Origin: Cymbomonas tetramitiformis
Lineage: Eukaryota; Chlorophyta; Pyramimonadophyceae; Pyramimonadales; Pyramimonadaceae
DNA length: 64,000 nucleotides
Reading direction: 5' to 3'
NCBI GenBank assembly: GCA_001247695.2
Contig: LGRX02033410.1
Location: 1-64,000, forward strand
This document shows positions 35,701-46,814 of this stretch, in pieces. The notes below the pieces were generated by a model. The model saw only the letters and a program-made list of their open reading frames with translations, did not search any database and had not been told where the DNA came from. The position numbers and the translations under genes were made by a program. Every line of letters begins with the position of its first letter. Positions within the stretch are counted from its first letter, which is position 1.

Positions 35701-38235
35701 ACACGAGCTGGAGAAACGTGTGGCCGCCGCGCAGCGGCAGCTAGCGGAGACGCGGCAGAAGGCGGCGGCGGTGGTGAAGACGAAGGAGGAGCTGAAGGTG
35801 AAGATCGCGGCGACGAAGAAGTCGCTGGAAGATGCCAAGACGGCTACCGCGGAGGCGCGCAAGAACGCCCCCGAGCAGAATGCGCTGGTCATGGCCGAGC
35901 AGGCCGCGAGGACCCAGCAACAAGTGCCCGGGCGTCGTACATCAGTGAAGGACCTGACCAAGGAGATCGGGCAGCCCAGACCGAGATCTTTGTCCAAGGC
36001 GCCCACAATTGTCATCGACGGCGCCGTCTCCAAATCCCGCAGGCACGGATCGCCGCCGCAAACCTCCGGTGCACCCCCACGTGTGCCGCACTCTGAACCG
36101 CGCGTATCACTATTGAGCCAACGGGATCGTGGGGGGGGGATGCCTCGGTGCTCGGCTGTGCTTTCCGCAGTCTGTTTGAAGGCGGCAAGCCCGACTCTGA
36201 TTCGTCGCCTTCCTCGATGACAGCTTCGTCGGTGACTCCAGCCGACGCGTCCTTGGACGCGAAGGCGATTGCGACGCCCGAGCCAGCTGCAGCGACGGCA
36301 AATGTGACGCCTCAGCCGGCCGCAGTGACAACACTGTCAGAGGCGGCATCGCCGGCGAACACAGAAGCAGCATCTGCCGCAGGCACGCAGGTATGCCTGG
36401 GCAGTACAAGGGCCAGCCGTGTGAGCACGCGGTGCGCAATGCGTTGTCATGGGGGTGATCCTTGACTGCCAGCGAGCTGACAAGGACACATTGTGGCGGT
36501 CTGTGCAAACTAAGCAGGACGCTGGAAGTGCGCAAGAAAAACCGGCTGGCAGCAAGAGCCGGGGAATCGGCGACATCCGGAAGCAGTTTGAGTCGAAGCA
36601 GTTTGAGTCCAGCTCAGCACCGCTTAAATCGACAGCGCCAAAGGGGGTCGCCCCGAAAGTGGGAAGTGTGAAGGCAGGTGGGCAGCCGCCGACGCCTCCC
36701 GCTGAATCCGCGACGGCAGCAAGACAGACGGTCGAAGCCTCGGCCGCCCCACGGCCACCCCCATCAAATTCTCCAACAACGGGCCAATCCACCACGAACG
36801 TCAACGGTCACGGCCAACAGGCACAGTCTCCCACAGCCAAGCAGCTCTCCGCGACAGTGAGCTCCCTGCTCACCACCACTGCCTAGCAATTCCCCGTTTG
36901 TTTTTGATGATGGATTCGCCTCTCAAGGCATGCTATTGTGGGATCCGCTGCCTGCACACGCCTGCTTGGCGGTTACGCATACATTTATGACAGGCACAGG
37001 CGCACCATTCATGAATGGGTCATGGTCGTGTTTGCCCAGGTGGCGGCGCCCTATCAGTTAACAGCGTTGTTTGGTGATGTGCAGACGGCGCCCCCTGAGC
37101 CGGCCACGGCAACTGTCTCGATCGACAAATTTCCGTGTGTTGTGTCTCCGCGTGCAGACGATCCTCCAAGTGCGTCGCCCTTCCACTTTCTTTCTTTTCG
37201 ACTGTTGCTCCCAGAACTCCCGTTGTCTGTGTGGTATGTATAGTGGGGTGGTAGATGTCTTCGGTTTGCGTCTTGTCACCTGATGTGCCCGGTTGTACCC
37301 AATTGGTTATCTGTCATGCATATCAGGGTCCGGTGCCACAGCCCCATGCAGCAGCTCTTGCATGCATGGTCTTGCTTTTATTGTGCTGACTGCGCTGCGA
37401 TTGGTCCCTCCGAGGTCACTCGGTGTGTCTCCTCCCTCGAGGACAAAGACCGTCCAGCCACAGAGGTGCAGATCGTTCTTTCTATCCTCTTTGACTTTCC
37501 AAGTCAATGGCAGGGCTGCTGCAATGAGATCAGCCCAGTTCCCCGTACAGCCCTCTACAGATTACTCAAGATTGGCCCACCCCAGTAGTTCCATCAGTGA
37601 AGCCTGTGAGCACGTTCCGGGTCAGTGTAGCCTGACATGAATTTCGGGGAATACATGCGTTGATTTTGAGGGATTTATAGTCGATGGCGACTTGCTTTGT
37701 GTTACATGCAGGACGAGCAAGCAGCGTGTCCTCACCTTACCCACCGTCAACCCCACCGCCACCGCCAGCAACGCCTTCCAAGCAACCAACAGATCCGTTT
37801 GAGTCTTCCAAAACCGTCAGCCCTCTGTCAGACTCTTCCGATCATTCCGATCTTTCCGAATCCGCCGAATCGCCGAGGCGGCCAAGGACTTCCGCCCTTT
37901 TCTTTTCAAACCCCAACAAACCAGTGCCTATTGATGACGGAGGACGAAGGCGATCTGCAAGTACGCCACATGGAGGACAAGTTCAACGCAATTCACCAGC
38001 ATCATCTACAGGTAACCAGTAGCATCGACATGCATTAGCACCTTGAGCCCAACTCCTTCCCACAGCGCAATTGTCCACGACATTTGACATGGTTGCTATT
38101 AAATAGGTGCCAAGTGTGTCACAGCACAGAGCCTTAGACTGCCAACGTTTTATGGCAGGGTCGGAGAATGGCACGAGCAAAGAAGTCAAGAAGAAGAAAA
38201 GCAGCCTTTTTGGCTCCTTTTTTGGACGAAAGTAG
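23756..38235 (+). CDS. Unconventional myosin heavy chain, ~25 exons
   Basis: An actin-based ATP-driven motor. Consistent phase-matched motor exons: 24603-24682, 25147-25203, 25362-25474, 25583-25673 (P-loop GESGAGKT), 25969-26091 (LEAFGNAKT), 26422-26544 ([10 protein letters not shown], switch I), 26711-26863 ([10 protein letters not shown]), 26951-27013, 27345 to about 27437, 27902-27982, 28911-29021, 29795-29949 (LDIYGFEIF, relay), 30697-31114, 31344-31466 (YVRAIKPN), 31567-31800 (converter), 32040-32138. IQ exons: 32420-33052 and 34199-34405, then 34792-34851. Tail: a coiled coil ending at 36042, then Pro/Ser/Thr-rich exons 36171-36390, 36518-36856, 37085-37169, 37712-38011 and 38159-38235 (ends [15 protein letters not shown]). 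The start is unresolved; a candidate ATG at 23756 opens a frame with [14 protein letters not shown]. No MyTH4, FERM or DIL domain seen, so the class is unassigned. Confidence 0.9.
27960..28130 (+). repeat. 41-bp minisatellite starting at a myosin splice donor
   Basis: Three and a half copies of a 41-base unit, GAGGTGCCTCACGCACAGG...GCGGCGCTCCCTC. The first copy overlaps the exon end CTCCAG|GTGCCTCACG at 27982/27983. Every unit therefore repeats a donor-like AG|GTGCCT and an acceptor-like GCACAG|GA. Confidence 0.8.
28600..28830 (+). repeat. Intronic ~30-bp degenerate repeat in myosin
   Basis: GTGACGCGTGCGCGACCATGTTT-like units repeat about seven times with drift, entirely within the intron between the exons ending at 27982 and starting at 28911. 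Confidence 0.6.
32139..32419 (+). repeat. Myosin GC-AG intron filled with 25-bp minisatellite
   Basis: CCAGCCGGTGTCCGCCCCCGCGACC units occur about eight times between an apparent GC donor (ATCCAG|GCGCGC at 32138/32139) and the acceptor CTGCAG at 32419. The exons on each side join RIQ to VMWRGFK, the first IQ motif, in phase. This supports the non-canonical donor. Confidence 0.75.
33405..33895 (+). repeat. Intronic ~32-bp GC-rich minisatellite (myosin)
   Basis: About fifteen copies of GCCTCTTCCGCCTCGGGGCGCGGGCGCACCTC. Long Ala/Arg/Gly/Pro-rich frames on both strands here are repeat translations and not proteins. Confidence 0.85.
34199..34405 (+). repeat. Duplicated IQ-motif exon of myosin
   Basis: These 207 bases (69 codons, [20 protein letters not shown] onward) copy 32846-33052, the 3' part of the big IQ exon, with only about six base changes (E to D, AR to VC and silent changes). 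The duplicated segment starts at an exonic CTGCAG, which now serves as the 3' splice site, and ends at the same CTGCCAG|GTG donor. Phase is kept, so the copy adds further IQ-type light-chain sites in frame. Confidence 0.85.
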
Positions 38236-39783
38236 AGGCGCAGTGAAGGTTTTTCTAGACCAACCATGCGTACGCGATCACTGCAAGAAGTCTCACGATG
38301 ATTGCTCATCGAAAATTGAGTGTCCACCATGTTTGCACCGTCCCCAGCATGCATTGATGGCCCAATCACTGAAGCAATGTTGAACGAAGTGCAAACTGTG
38401 GTTTTCAATAAATACCGATGGAGACTCCAGGTTTTTGCTTATGGCAATAAAGGAGCAATTGCCCCATGTCACGACGTTGGCTGATTCGGACCCATGATGA
38501 ATCAGTAACTCTCAGCCAGCAGATGATGGGCAGCAATGACAGAGATGAAGTATTTGTGCGTTTTGATCGCTTGCAACCACTTCTTTTATGGTGCATGGAT
38601 TCTGGTTTGTGTAGTCATGCAAATTTTGTAACATCTCAGCAGGAAAGGCAAAATACCGTACACGCCCGCACAATATGGATGTACCCATGCGTGGCGCGTA
38701 CATAAATACATACACAAATACGAGGTGCAGATGAATGTCGTGCCAAACCGGAAATGAAACGGATTGCATTAAAGGGAATTATTGACAGGAACCATTAGTT
38801 AGTGTCCTAATGAGGCAACGTGCCTGCTCCAATCACGGACAACGAGAGTCGTGTCGCGGATTTACGCTGCGAATGCATGCAGTCGGGCCAGAAAGGCTTG
38901 AACCACTTACATGCACATCACATTTCGATCTCAAACATCAAATGTATATAGAAAATCGCTCATATTTGTAAACAACTGCCAGATGCCGGTACTTCACATA
39001 CTATTTGTAGCAACCTCTTGCGTGCAACTAGAGATCCTGGAGAAGCTCATTAAAATATCACAGGACTTCGTAAGCTAGAGTGAACACCCGTCAAATATTC
39101 CATGTAAGACGGGTAACGGCAGAATTGTGAATTAAATAGAATATGGAAAAGTGCATAACGCTATGTTTTTACTCGATATCCAAGAACGTTTTTATCTCAA
39201 CTATGCAGTGTAGACATCAGCTCACTATTTTGATGTGTCGTCTCGGAGAAAGTGTACTCTGCTGAAATAATCCTAGTTTTATACATCGGAATGATAACAC
39301 ATGTTTGGATACGACTTATGGGCATAAAAAAGACGATATATAATTCAAACTGTACAAATAGGATCCTGAGAGCCACATAGTGAGGCAATCGCGGAGATAT
39401 CTAGAGGTCAGTTTAATATATAAGTAGCAAACTAAAGTTACCTCGCTTCGGTGGGTGTGTCTTTGTTAGCGTGCGCAATTTCAAGCGCAAGTTACGACAT
39501 GCAGGTGTACGTACGGGGTTCTCCCCATTGTACGTTGTGTGTGTACTCACGACTATTCGGCATTCCATAGTATTTACTAGAATTGGGAGGGTTTTGCTTT
39601 CTCAGGTCACCCTGAGTTCATCAAATGCAATGCTGTCAGTTGCTACAGTCATGGTGCAGCAACTGTGCGATCTCACCAAAACAGGCACTACAGTGCAAGC
39701 GCAAGGTCGACAAATCCTGTCCTTCAACAGTCACATCGTAAGCAAATGCATCTAGTCTTCCTGCATCTGGGTTGGCGAGGAGA
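38236..39783. other. Convergent intergenic region, myosin / OTU gene
   Basis: About 1.5 kb between the myosin stop and the OTU stop, which face each other. AT-rich, with no reading frame of interest. AATAAA occurs near 38407, a possible polyadenylation signal for myosin. Confidence 0.5.
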
Positions 39784-42700
39784 TCAACGAATCTTGTCTT
39801 TCAGCATCACATCTGGGGTTGCAACTTTCCTGAAAAGACCTGCAACTCCTTCAAGTGGAGGCACATGCTGCTCTGCCGCCATGTCAACCTTACTCTCCCC
39901 CTTTTCCCGGTCCATCCACTCGACATATGACGTATGCAGGTACTGCTGCAGAAGCCCATCCACACCCTCCTCGTCTAGGTGGCTCGGCGAAAAAGCCACA
40001 GGCAGCCGTTGGCCTTGTTCATCGATGAGAAGCAAGGGCACCCTGGCTGCTCCACCTGGAACAACACAACACCCCTTAGCAGATGGCGTGCCATGAAGTT
40101 CAGATATCTCACAGGGGTGGTTGACTCTGGCGGTGGGGACGAAATGCGTTGAGATGCGCAGCCAATCCAGCGCCATTACCGCGGCTATATCTCTGAGCGG
40201 TTGGACAGGATACCTTCCTCGAGGCAGTTCAGCGCCAAGCAGCTACATTGGATGGAAACACCAGCACGCAGACATTGCCAGCTGTTGCCGCTTTTCATAC
40301 GCTGCAATAAGCAAAAGCCGTGGCGGAGTGGAGATTTGCGTCAACGTCCGAAAGCGCCTCAGCACAGAGCTTTCGCAAAACAAAAGGAAATCAATCTGGC
40401 GCAGCGATGCGCACCTGGACAGACGTGGCCCTGCTGGCGCGTGGGGAATCGGCAGGTCGCTGCGCATGTGGATGGGACTCACCTCCACAGGCCTCGGCCC
40501 AGGCGATGGCGGCTGCCTCACTCCCAACGAGCGCCGAGAAATGTCCGCGTGTGTAACCCAGGCAAAGGGGGTCCTTGCAGGTGTTCCCAGGGTCCCAGGC
40601 CAGTGGCAGGTACACCCCGCTCATGCGCTCCGTCATCGCCCCTTCCAGCTGTACATACCTCCATCCAATCCCACGCGGATGCACAATGCAGCCGTCAGCT
40701 CGCCTCCACTGGCGCATCTCGGGCCCTCCCTCGAGACAGCCGTCACCCAGGTCTTAGTGGGCACGTATCCATCCCTCCCCTTGACGGTGCTTGCACACGC
40801 ACCTTGCAGATAATCTTCCTAGCATACGAGATGGACCTCCTCTGTGCCGCTCGTGGCGTAATGTGTGTGATGAGCGCAGTGCCGCTAGCGTGTGAGATGG
40901 CGTGCACCATGATGCTGACTCGTGCAGGATTGAAATGGCTGCACCATGATGATGACTCGTGCAGGATTGAAATGGCTGCACCATAATGATGACTCGTGCA
41001 GGATTGAAATGGCTGCACCATAGTGATTACTCGTCCAAGATTGGTACAGTGCACCCCAAGCCTCGGCAAAACCCTGCTCAGTGGCAGCAGGAAATCGACG
41101 CTGCGGATCCGCAGATGACGGCTCCTGCAGAGTGCCGTGCATCACAGCTCCTGTGGGATGTCGCGTATGACAACTCCTGCGTGACGCTGTGTATGACGGC
41201 TCCTGCGGGATGCCGTGGGATGCCGTGTATGACAGCAGCGTTGACAGCACCTGCGCGCTGCCGTGTATGACGGCTTCTGCAAGATATCGGGTTAAGGACC
41301 CTGTGCTGTGCAACGCACCTCTCGCCCGGGCTCTGCCTCGAGAGGGGCGTACACCACAATGGGGCGCCGCACAATGTTGGCGAGGGCGAACACATGGGCT
41401 GCCTCCAGGCTGGTCTTGTCCTTCATGGCGAGCTCTGTGAGGCGCCGGAGCTCCGAGTTGGGGGCGCGCAGCAGCTCCCCGACACTGGCGTTGTCGCGCA
41501 GCGCACGGTACGTCGCATCGCGCAACAGCCCGCGGTTACTAACGCCGTCCACCTGGCGCCCGGTAACCAGCTCCCCCTTGGTACTTGCGCGACCCTTTGG
41601 GTCACCCGCACACACATTGCTTTGGGGAGAAGGGGGCGCATGAAGCATGGGGTGCAGAGTCCACGCGCTCACCAGAAGGGGGCGCATGAAGCATGGGGTA
41701 CAGGGTCCACGCGCTCACAGAAGGGGCTGTGGCTGGGAGTGCAGGTCACGCGCTGGCCAGATGCCTTGGCCTGGGGTGCAGAGTCCTAACTCACCAGAAG
41801 GGCACATGAAACATGGGGTGCAGTCCGCGCGCTCACCAGAAGGGCGCATGAAGCATGGGTGCAGGGTCCCGCGCTCACCAGAAGGGGCGCATGGCTTATG
41901 GTGCAGAGTCCTCGCGCTCTGGAGGCGCCTCCCCAAACGCATCATGTGCAGGGTCCGCGCGCTCACCAGAAGGGCGCATGGCTTGCCTAGGGTGCAGGGT
42001 CAGCGCGCTCACCAGAAGGGGCGCCATAGGCATGGGTGCAGGGTCGCGCGCTCCACCAGAAAGGCGCATGAAGCATGGGGTGCAGGGTCGCGCGCTCACC
42101 AGAAGGGGGCGCATGAAGCATGGGGTGCAGAGTCCGCGCGCTCACCTTCAATGAGTCTCGCACACCAGTCATCGCCAACGACACTGCGTGCAGCAGGCAA
42201 TTCAGATCCGCAGAAGTGTACAAGCTGTACAGAACGCAGCAGCCCTTTCGTCGTAACAAACTTGTGGACCACCTGGCACATAATGACCACACACCTCAGA
42301 GAGCGCCGACGTGACCGCCAAAATGATAGAGAGTGAGTCCCAGTCAGCAGTGGCAACGCTCCCGGCACAAGGCTTCAGAACGTGGCAGAACGTCCCCGCT
42401 TGATCTGGCATAGCTGAGCCTGATGAAGGCAGGCTCGATTCGAAGTCCCATATCGTTGCAGTCCTCTATGGATCATCCGGACCCTGGGATTCCCTATGTA
42501 TCATGGGATCTGACGTCCGGCGTGACATCAAGAGTTAGAAATAAGAAAAGCCGGGCAAAACGCGGGCTCGGGGCAACAGCCGCCTGGCAGATAAGGGCGT
42601 GCAGGGTGGCAGGGACGCCAGAATCTGCGGGTGCACGAGCGTAGACTCGCAAGAGGTAACACAGCCTCAAGAGTGGACCACGTGACGCGCCTGCTGATCG

Positions 42701-44342
42701 CGTCGTTGATCTGCAGCTGTGTCTCGTTCACCTCCAGCAGCTCCCCTAACGCCGACCACAACTTGTCCGCGGGAAGAGTCTCCAGCTCCTATGGCGACAA
42801 GTCGTTCCCAAAAGCTACCCACTCAGCTCTGCCGGCACCGACCATGTTGTGTGCGGCAAGAGCCTCCAAGAAGTGCCCTTTCCTGAATCCTCCTCGCCTG
42901 GCCCTGAACTAGGTCGCCTTATTGGAACTGCGATCCTTCTTGTAGACCATTGAAACTCCCACTTCCATTTAGAGCCTCCTTCTTCTAGTTCTCTACCCCA
43001 CTTTGAGCCAGTTCCTCGTCACCCAAGAGAAAGCCGTCTCTAGCCTCTTCGGCAGGTATATATCCACCGAGCTCAATCCCTCCCAGTGTAGTTTGCCTTG
43101 GGATGGCTGACAGATAACACCATAAAGTCAGAACGATGCTTGAGCTGTTAAACGCAGTGGCAGTTCGCCCCGGGGTTGCACCCTGAGGAGAAAGTTTATG
43201 CGCGCTGCAACTCTCCGCAAGTAGACGGAGGAGAGGATGAACGGCATCAAGCTAGCCGTCATATCAGCGTGGAGTTGATCGAACCCGTCGATATCCCGGC
43301 AGTCGTTTTAGGGTTTTGATGGCTCCAGGGTGCAGCCATCAACTCCGCAGGTAACTATCAGGCGGAGCGGCACACCTTCGACATGAAGAAGGTGTTCCTA
43401 TGAGTGCCGTCGATGTACGGCAGCCGATCCGCGCGGAGGCGCAAGGAGCTTCGCATCTCCTCGCGCACCTGCGCGGCATGAGAGGGATCCGCGTCAAGAA
43501 AGAGTAGCGCCGCTGAAGGATCTTTGAAGCACAAGCTGCAAGCTCTGATAGGGCGTTGGGGCACGCGGGCATCCACCATAGAATTGGTTGTTTTGGATGT
43601 TGCGGTACGACGAGCTACTGGTGAATTTGGGTGCTGGCGCGAGCACCTAAGATCGGGGCTCGATTCCGAAGACTCCGAGTGCCTGACGCGTGAAGTGACG
43701 GAGGTTGACGCGGGAGATTGCTAGGGTTGAGAGCGGCGTGCAAGAGACTTCGCAGTTCATTATGAGGCGAGCTGCCGCACTGAGACTACTTGCGTGGAGT
43801 CTAGGGAAGATTACCAAGTCAGAAATACCGGGCTCGGCGCCCTCGGCAGCTCGCGAGACGGTGCGGCGAAGCAGATATTCGTTTGATAGGTCCTGACTTG
43901 CCGACTCTTGTGCATCTCTGCTTTGATCGGTGCCCCAGGATAGCAGCGCGTTTACCACCTGTGAGTTCTCCCGTTTGAGCGCAACATCGACGAGCGTCTG
44001 GTTTGACCGTAGGTCGACAACGTCAGCTACTGCCTCCACATCTTCCACCGTCAATAATCGTTGTGCATCGCCTCCAGAACTCAAGTACAGAATAATTGGT
44101 TCCACCTCTCCCAAGCTTGCGGCCGTTATTGCTGCGTGCCATATGTTTTTCGCAGGCTGCTGGGACTGAGGCACGGCATCTGCGGACGGCGCAGAGACCA
44201 TGGTTGATTGGGACATGGGCAGATCAGCTTGCGATGGCGGCGCCTCTTCTAAACTGGGCCGAGTCCAATCTTCAAGAGGAAATAGTTGGAAGCTTGCGTT
44301 AGATTGGGATGACGAAACTATGCGATGCGTGTTGAAACGCAA
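39784..44342 (-). CDS. Trabid/ZRANB1-like OTU deubiquitinase (AnkUBD + OTU)
   Basis: A cysteine protease that would remove ubiquitin chains. Exons on the minus strand: 44342 to about 43683 holds an ankyrin-type ubiquitin-binding domain like that of Trabid (IILYLSSGGDAQRLLTVEDV, NQTLVDVALKRENSQVVNAL, DLVIFPRLHAS). A probable exon at about 43563-43378 follows. Then come 42788-42637, 42224-42146 (DLNCLLHAVSLAM with the catalytic Cys), 41552-41319 (LEAAHVFALANIVRRPIVV), 40648-40483 (GVYLPLAWDP...GYTRGHFSALV with the catalytic His) and 40055-39784 (ends at a TGA). Phases agree for the last five exons. The N-terminal NZF zinc fingers of animal Trabid are not visible upstream. The link between the first exon and 42788 is uncertain. 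Catalytic Cys and His are present, so the enzyme is probably active. Confidence 0.85.
40905..41035 (-). repeat. 37-bp intronic repeat (OTU gene)
   Basis: About three and a half copies of TGATGACTCGTGCAGGATTGAAATGGCTGCACCA within the intron between exons 41552-41319 and 40648-40483. Confidence 0.8.
41110..41290 (-). repeat. ~26-bp intronic repeat (OTU gene)
   Basis: Degenerate units of the form TATGACGGCTCCTGCGGGATGCCG repeat about six times in the same intron as the 37-bp array. Confidence 0.6.
41640..42145 (-). repeat. ~42-bp minisatellite seeded at the OTU-gene splice donor
   Basis: About eleven units of (minus strand) GTGAGCGCGCGGACTCTGCACC followed by CCATGCTTCATGCGCCCCCTTCTG. The array begins exactly at the donor TTGAAG|GTGAGCGCGCGG after the catalytic-Cys exon (42146/42145), so each unit repeats a strong GTGAG donor. 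Confidence 0.85.
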
Positions 44343-45065
44343 ACTTGAGGGAATGGCGGAGTGCTGCTAAGCTCAGTTGCACGAGGGTTCTGAGAACCGA
44401 CCGTTCATAGGTTCCTAAAGGTGTCTCCAAATTTTCAATATCGCATTCCTTAGTCGTGGCCCGTTCCTCCAAATCAGGAGTGTACAGCTGCATAAAACCC
44501 GCATCCTCATCTCATTCGAAGGAAACACTCATAACGTTGTTTACTCTGGTTAGCATACTCGCGATCTTCATCGGATCAGCGGACCTTGTGAAACCAGGGA
44601 CTACACCACCTACCGAGAGATCTGCCATGCACGGCAGTGAAACTTGTTACGAGCTCGACAGTCTTACCACTTAAAATCCATACAAAATACATATCTGCTA
44701 TCATGGAATCATATGCATCGAGAGAAAGCATTAAAAAAAAAATATATATATATATACAAGCGTTTAACTGCTCCTCTCCCGGTTCAACTGCCTCTCAGTT
44801 TTATCAAGAAACCAAGTATATGACCTTTCTGAGACTGGGCCGGGGCTCAACAAACTGCAACTTGGGTTTACAAGTCGGTCTTACCGCTTCAACAAGCTAC
44901 CGCAAAGGTGCACAGTTTTGGAACTCGGTTGTTCTTGTAGTTGACAAAATGTTGAAGCATATTTTGAATATACCAGATCCAAGACGGTGAGACGAGAGAA
45001 GAATGAGAAAACGTATGTTAATTCCATTCGACTGATGATTATGGTGACGACAGCGACAGCTCAGG
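44343..45065. other. Upstream of the OTU gene
   Basis: Probable promoter and 5' region of the minus-strand OTU gene. Contains an A run followed by (TA)n at about 44733-44757. No zinc-finger exon was found here on the minus strand. Confidence 0.4.
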
Positions 45066-46218
45066 CATGGGGGTTATTGAGAATAACTGGATGTTATGTG
45101 TCACAGTGCAGCGAGCGAAGCGAGAGGTGCTGTGTCACATAACTCAGGTTATGTGACAGTCCGGAGAGAAGGTACCACTACGTGGTATAAGGTTTCGAAC
45201 TCTGTTTGAGTTCGGCTCCGCAGTTTGATTTGTTTCGAAGAAGGGTGTTTTCCCCGCCCACCTCCCTTGCTCAAGCTTTTGCTTTCTGTTGGCCTTTTGG
45301 GTAAGGTTTCCGCCATCATCATTTCCATGTGGTTGCTGGGAGTTCAGGGTTTCTGCTCTTGTTCATTTCCAGGTTTTTGGCTTTTCTTCATGAGCTTTGT
45401 GCACGCTGCAGGCTATCCGATGGTTCGTGCAGTGTGTACTTTCACCCTTCCGAGATCCTAGTCTTGCTCTACAGATGTGATTACTGGTTAGCTAGGGTAG
45501 TTAGGGGGGTACTGTAGTGTAGGATTGTCACATAACTCCTCGTTCAGTGGTCTATGCAGTGGTTTGACGTCGAAAACCACTGCACGTGCAGTGGTTTCAT
45601 CCCGCATCCCCAAGTCATGGCCGGCGATCGATCGGGGTCGGCTAATCGGGGCCACCGGATTCCTCTAACGATTTCAATATTTTATAATGATTTACAAAAC
45701 AAAACACGCATTATTTTGCAAATCCAACCGGTAGATATAAACATCTCACTACAATGAACATATCTACCGGTTGGATTTGCAAAATACAAATTTTTGCGCC
45801 AAAAAAAAACATTATTTCGGTCCGATCGACATATCTACCGGTTGGATTTGCTAAAAAATGTTTTATTTTGCACCACAATGCGAAAAACTGTCGATAGATG
45901 TCGATCGGACCGAAATAATGTTTTTTTGGGCGCAAAAATTTGTATTTTGCAAATCTAACCGGTAGATATGTTCATTGTAGTGAGATGTTAATATCTACCG
46001 GTTGAATTTGCAAAATAATGCGTGTTTTGTTTTGTAAATCATTATTAGATATTGAAATCGTTAGAGGAATCCGGCGGCCCCGATTAGCCGACCCCGATCG
46101 ATCGCCTGCCATGACCGGGGCGATGCGGGATGAAACCACTGCACGTGCAGTGGTTTTCGACGTCAACCCACTGCACAGACCATTGAACGCGGAGGAATTA
46201 TTCTCAATAACCCCCATG
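45066..46218. mobile_element. Fold-back TIR element with 5-bp TSD (TCAGG)
   Basis: The ends CATGGGGGTTATTGAGAATAA (45066-45086) and its reverse complement (to 46218) form a 21-bp terminal inverted repeat. TCAGG occurs on both sides (45061-45065 and 46219-46223). Inside, about 310 bases from 45536 are mirrored up to 46198, leaving a short central spacer near 45867. Within each arm ATCTACCGGTTGGATTTGC recurs. No ORF encodes a transposase. The piece at about 45094-45537 breaks the left arm and has its own ends (GTTATGTG / CACATAAC), so it is a second element nested in the first. Confidence 0.8.
45094..45537. mobile_element. Element nested in the fold-back element
   Basis: GTTATGTGTCACAG at the left and TTGTCACATAAC at the right are inverted matches. 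The segment separates the outer TIR from the left palindrome arm, which on the right side lie adjacent. The unit GTGCAGCGAGCGAAGCGAGAG sits near the left end. No coding sequence. Confidence 0.5.
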
Positions 46219-46220
46219 TC

Positions 46221-46814
46221 AGGCCCGTCGTCGTATCTGGTTTGGGAATTTCGACTACATGTCGGTCTGTCGCGTTTTTTATCACGGCGATTTGATTGGT
46301 TGAAAAATTCTGAAAAGCGACATGCCGACATGCGACAGGGTCTACATTATCTTTTTTGGGTCTACACTATCACTGCATGTCTTCGAAAACGAAAGATAGT
46401 GTAGACCCAAAAAAGATAATGTAGACCCATTTTGTCTCCTTTATGCCGACCTATGTCGTGTTAATTTAAAATCTATCGTTAGATCAAAAACTTTTTAAGG
46501 GCGCACAGGCATTTAATGTCGCGCATGTCGGGCATGTCGGTTTTCCGGTTCCACGTCGGCAAAAAGACATGACCGCGTTTTGTGGGGGAAAAGCGAAATA
46601 GTGAATCTAGCACGTGCGTTTCAACGATCGAGGCATTTGTGCCACCCGATGGGGGGAAAGAAATATAAATCCGGACGCCACGTACGCACGGAACGTCATG
46701 CAGTCCAGAGAAATTGCATCGTTGTAACTGGTCACGCGACAGCGACATCCGACGCGACACGACGACATGCCGACATCGCGACAAAGTTCCCAAACCAGAT
46801 ACAACGACGGGCCT
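46221..46814. mobile_element. TIR element with AGGCCCGTCGTCG termini
   Basis: AGGCCCGTCGTCGTATCTGG continuing TTTGGGAA at the left is mirrored, with one mismatch, at the right end near 46786-46814. It adjoins the fold-back element directly. Inside lies the 34-bp-stem hairpin at 46338-46428. No transposase frame and no clear target duplication. Confidence 0.6.
46338..46428. repeat. Perfect 34-bp stem hairpin
   Basis: GGGTCTACATTATC, a TTTTTT run and GGGTCTACACTATC (46338-46371) are followed after 23 bases by the exact reverse complement (46395-46428). Each arm is itself a near-duplicate of a 14-base word. Confidence 0.9.
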
